Origin: Nageia nagi
Lineage: Eukaryota > Pinophyta
Direction of reading: 5' to 3'
NCBI GenBank assembly: GCA_050084985.1
Contig: JBITNC010000002.1
Span: forward strand, 31,682,001 to 31,746,000
DNA length: 64,000 bases
Below, in pieces: positions 61,236 to 64,000 of this stretch. The position numbers and the translations under genes were made by a program. Under the pieces are notes generated by a model. It saw only the letters and a list, made by a program, of their open reading frames with translations, did no database searches and had not been told where the DNA came from. Each line of letters begins with the position of its first letter. Position 1 is the first letter of the stretch.

Positions 61236-61819
61236 CCCTAAAAAATAAAAAAAATGTGTCAGATAAAATGGAAACAAGTTTTTCACTTGTTGACTTGGGT
61301 CTAAGCCAAATGCTTTGAAAAAACCCAAAACTATTGATTAACTTTGAATTCAAAAAATGACCCTTATTTTAATAGAGAAAAGAAGGACAAGTTTGGATAT
61401 GATTAAAATGTTGTATGAACTTTTATGCAAGATCATCAAGTAACCCAACTATTGGGAGAAAATAGAATGATAAAACCTTGTATTCGTAAGGAAGCTTCTT
61501 TATCACATGCTAGCTATGGCTAAGTTATGCCTCCATGACTCCTCACATATCCAACCAACACAGCACAATAGTATAGTGATAAATAGCTAGTTATGCCTTG
61601 TACTACAACCCCTATTGATTTTAAAATATGTCAAACACAACATAATAAAAAATATATTTAGTCATAATCCAATCACTCAAATTTGGCTTATTCATAGAGA
61701 ATAAGTTAATTCAAAATATTGACCCAAGTTCAAGAACACAAGTTAGAACTTGATTGTACCTCCTCTCAGATAGGTTTGATTTTTTGAAATAATCCTCACC
61801 TATAAAATATTAGTTATTT
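61235..61819 (+). other. L3 region before the PPT, with an echo of the LTR start
   Basis: AAAAAATGACCCTTATTTTA at 61,352 followed by ATAGAGAAAAGAA resembles bases 9-45 of the L3 LTR. The rest is non-coding and does not follow the LTR. Confidence 0.5.
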
Positions 61820-61835
61820 AAAAAAAGGAGAAAAA
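61820..61835 (+). promoter_or_regulatory. Polypurine tract of L3
   Basis: AAAAAAAGGAGAAAAA directly before the 3' LTR. Confidence 0.85.
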
Positions 61836-62715
61836 TGTAGACACCCAAAAATGATCCTTCTTTTGATAAGAAAATGAAGAATGAAAAATTAAAAACTTTA
61901 CTATATTCATCAAAATGTTGATGTTCAACACCTGAACATTGGTATTTTATACCAATCAATAGCATCCAAAACTAGATGTTGGCCACTCTAAAGTTAGCAA
62001 AATCAAAGAAAAAAAAGAAAAATTTGGGCACCCAAAGAAACAAACCAATGGATCTCGGATGACTCATCTTTGATCTTAAGCCCTTCCCATGTAGATAAAC
62101 CCTATGATAAGGCTAAATGAGCTTTTTTATCCAATCCTTACCTCCAAAATGGTAATTTTGGCCACCCCAAAAATTTATAAATTAAACCTTCTCTTAAGGA
62201 GAAAGTGATCTAAGTTTTATGCAATGATACTCTACTAGAATACATTCAGACTTGTAGTGAGTAATTGCATTATGTTTTCTCCATGCTTTCATGCTTGAAT
62301 TACATTATATTTTTATGCATGTTTAATTATGTGAGTAGGTACATTTGATATGTTTCTTTTTTGTATGTGTGTAGGATTTGCAGGTGCATGGTAGCTAGTT
62401 TGAGTAGAAGAAAACCAAAGAACTATTGAGAAATCAATGAACATCATCAACATTTTCTTACAAGTTTTGGAGATACTATTGAAGGCTTACATAAATTGAG
62501 ACAATCATTCAGAGGAAGCCTAAGGGAGCCCACATCTCCCTTCAATGTAATAAAAAAGCCCTTATTATACAAGGCACTATTATACATCACAAATAAACAT
62601 GAGATTTGTCATTGTAAACTGATTATTGAGGTTTATACCAAAGATCAATAAAGAATTTTGTTGGTTATAAATATCTTATTTTGCATGCTTGCAAAGTTAC
62701 TTTTTTGGTTAAACA
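61836..62715 (+). repeat. 3' LTR of L3
   Basis: Starts TGTAGACACCCAAAAATGA and ends GTTAAACA, followed by CCACC. About 70 bp at 61,917-61,990 are absent from the 5' LTR. AATAAA at 62,648 is the likely poly(A) signal. Confidence 0.93.
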
Positions 62716-62720
62716 CCACC

Positions 62721-62809
62721 ACCTTCTTCTCATTCAAGAAAAATGCTATTATCAAGAAATCTATAATCATACCATACCAAACCTTTAGGTTACATTATAC
62801 TAATCAACA
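62721..62809 (+). repeat. 3' LTR of L2, right piece
   Basis: ACCTTCTTCTCATTCAAG to ACTAATCAACA matches 31,546-31,632 of the 5' LTR and resumes exactly where 39,867 stopped. Confidence 0.92.
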
Positions 62810-62814
62810 AGAAC

Positions 62815-63379
62815 ATGATTAGTGGTGATCTCAAGGCTCAATCCATGCACAAAAGCATGATATCATCTTAGAGGGTGGTCAGTGCCCAACCTTGTGAGAT
62901 TCCTATATATTTGGTTGGCACAATATTGTGAAGGCATCATTGAGCATATTTGACATCTTCTATCTTTGGAGTAACAACACCATGTCTTGGGCCTCTAGTT
63001 GGATGAAATCCCAACTTGGAGATGGGTTAAGTGGTACGTATTCTTCACTAGATATTGGTTAAGAATGAAAACCCTTAGTCATACTAGTTTTGCAACCTTG
63101 TTATAGGGGTTAAAGAACCTATCAATGATACATTAGCTTCCAGTTAGTCATTAAGGAGGATTTACCCTAAATCTTGTCCCTTGAGCTATAAATCACCCTA
63201 TTGGACCATTATGGTTGTATTTTGATCATTTCATTCTTATATTTGAGATGTTGGTATTTCTCCTCAATTTTATTATGTGTTATCATATTTTGATGTGTTG
63301 AATGCTAATCTTATTCATTTTTGTATTATTACTTGATTTGATAATTATTTTAGGATAAAGAATAGTTTATCATGTTTCA
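62815..63379 (+). repeat. 3' LTR of L1, right piece
   Basis: ATGATTAGTGGTGATCT to ATGTTTCA matches 24,247-24,816 and resumes where 28,558 stopped. Confidence 0.92.
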
Positions 63380-64000
63380 AATATATCCTCTAATTTTCCT
63401 TTAGGAAGGCTAACATTGATGTTGGGGTACCTAGCATATAAAATAATAAGATTGCATGAGAAAGGATTAAGGAAATACCAATAACATGATATAAGATTAA
63501 TATGATAAAACACCTAAGTGGAACCACCTTATGTGGATCAAAATTATTGTTAATAGATGCTCCATTTACAAATATAATGAAATGAAATTAATTTGAAATG
63601 TAATTATGTTTCTAAAGGAAGTAAATAAGAAAAAGAAGAAATTTATGATACTTCCCTGGTTTTGTTGTAGAACCATTTGATCATCAAGGATTGATGATAT
63701 ATGTTACCATCTCTTTTCCTTGGTTGTGAAATGTAATGGCTGCCCATGAAATGAGAATAACCTAGAGAAACAAGTGACCTAAAAAGGAAAGACAAAAAAT
63801 GCCACCTTCCAAACATATATATGATGATAAACTCTAAAAGATATAGCAATGAAAATGAGAGTAATTATCATCATAAGTTCATGATATCATGATGGTAACA
63901 CTTAATTCCCTATTCATGGATAAAAATCATCACAATATCACAAAGCATTCCATTCATAGAATCACACACAATATTTTATCATAAATTATACATCAAAAAA
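63380..64000. other. Right flank of L1, no gene recognised
   Basis: A 68-codon minus-strand open stretch (63,643-63,849) has no motif. Confidence 0.45.

Overview
The window is AT-rich, strongly CpG-poor plant nuclear DNA made almost entirely of decayed LTR retrotransposons. The lineages seen (Ty1/copia, chromovirus-like Ty3/gypsy, Tat-like Ty3/gypsy with a second RNase H) and the depth of nesting point to a land plant with a large, repeat-dominated genome. A gymnosperm or another large-genome seed plant is possible, but the species cannot be fixed from sequence alone. I see no intact host gene, no rRNA or tRNA gene and no CRISPR array. Every coding stretch is broken by stops and frameshifts, mostly of the kind left by C-to-T and G-to-A change at methylated sites.

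Left part (1-24,011). A minus-strand Ty3/gypsy element enters from the left edge (integrase, RNase H, RT, protease and gag in reverse over 1-3,130). It is followed by an LTR-like repeat (3,268-3,665) that recurs at 10,372-10,797. Between these copies lie three tandem arrays (41-, 175- and 53-bp units), a TA microsatellite and a GC-richer patch, with no recognisable gene. A structurally complete but dead Ty1/copia element occupies 11,042-16,388 on the minus strand, with both LTRs, PBS, PPT and an imperfect target duplication. A 1.23-kb element with 150-bp terminal inverted repeats, flanked by TTAA, follows at 16,937-18,169. Then comes a relatively CpG-retaining, apparently low-copy stretch (about 19,400-20,530) with two perfect hairpins.

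Right part (24,012-63,379). This is a four-deep stack of retrotransposons that can be reconstructed from split LTRs and target duplications. L1 (24,012-63,379) is a gag-protease gypsy element with no RT, RNase H or integrase but an unidentified ORF. Its 3' LTR is cut in two at 28,558/62,815. L2 (28,559-62,809) sits in that LTR. It is a Tat-like element with LTRs of about 2 kb and an extra RNase H placed before the RT, and its 5' LTR holds a 1.05-kb TIR element. Its 3' LTR is in turn cut by L3 (39,868-62,715, perfect CCACC duplication). L3 is a very large Tat/Ogre-like element (about 19 kb of its own) with gag, PR, RT, RH, archaeal-type RNase H and IN. Downstream of pol it has an unidentified sense ORF, a 530-bp GA microsatellite and an antisense gene resembling the plant mobile domain (PMD) family, with a plausible intron. 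L4 (42,401-46,314), a chromovirus-like element lacking gag and protease, lies in the L3 leader.

The genes do not work together as a pathway; they are layers of successive insertions. The most unusual content is the dual extra ORFs of L3, the misplaced RNase H of L2, and the RT-less L1 with its own unknown ORF and an in-frame 14-residue repeat.
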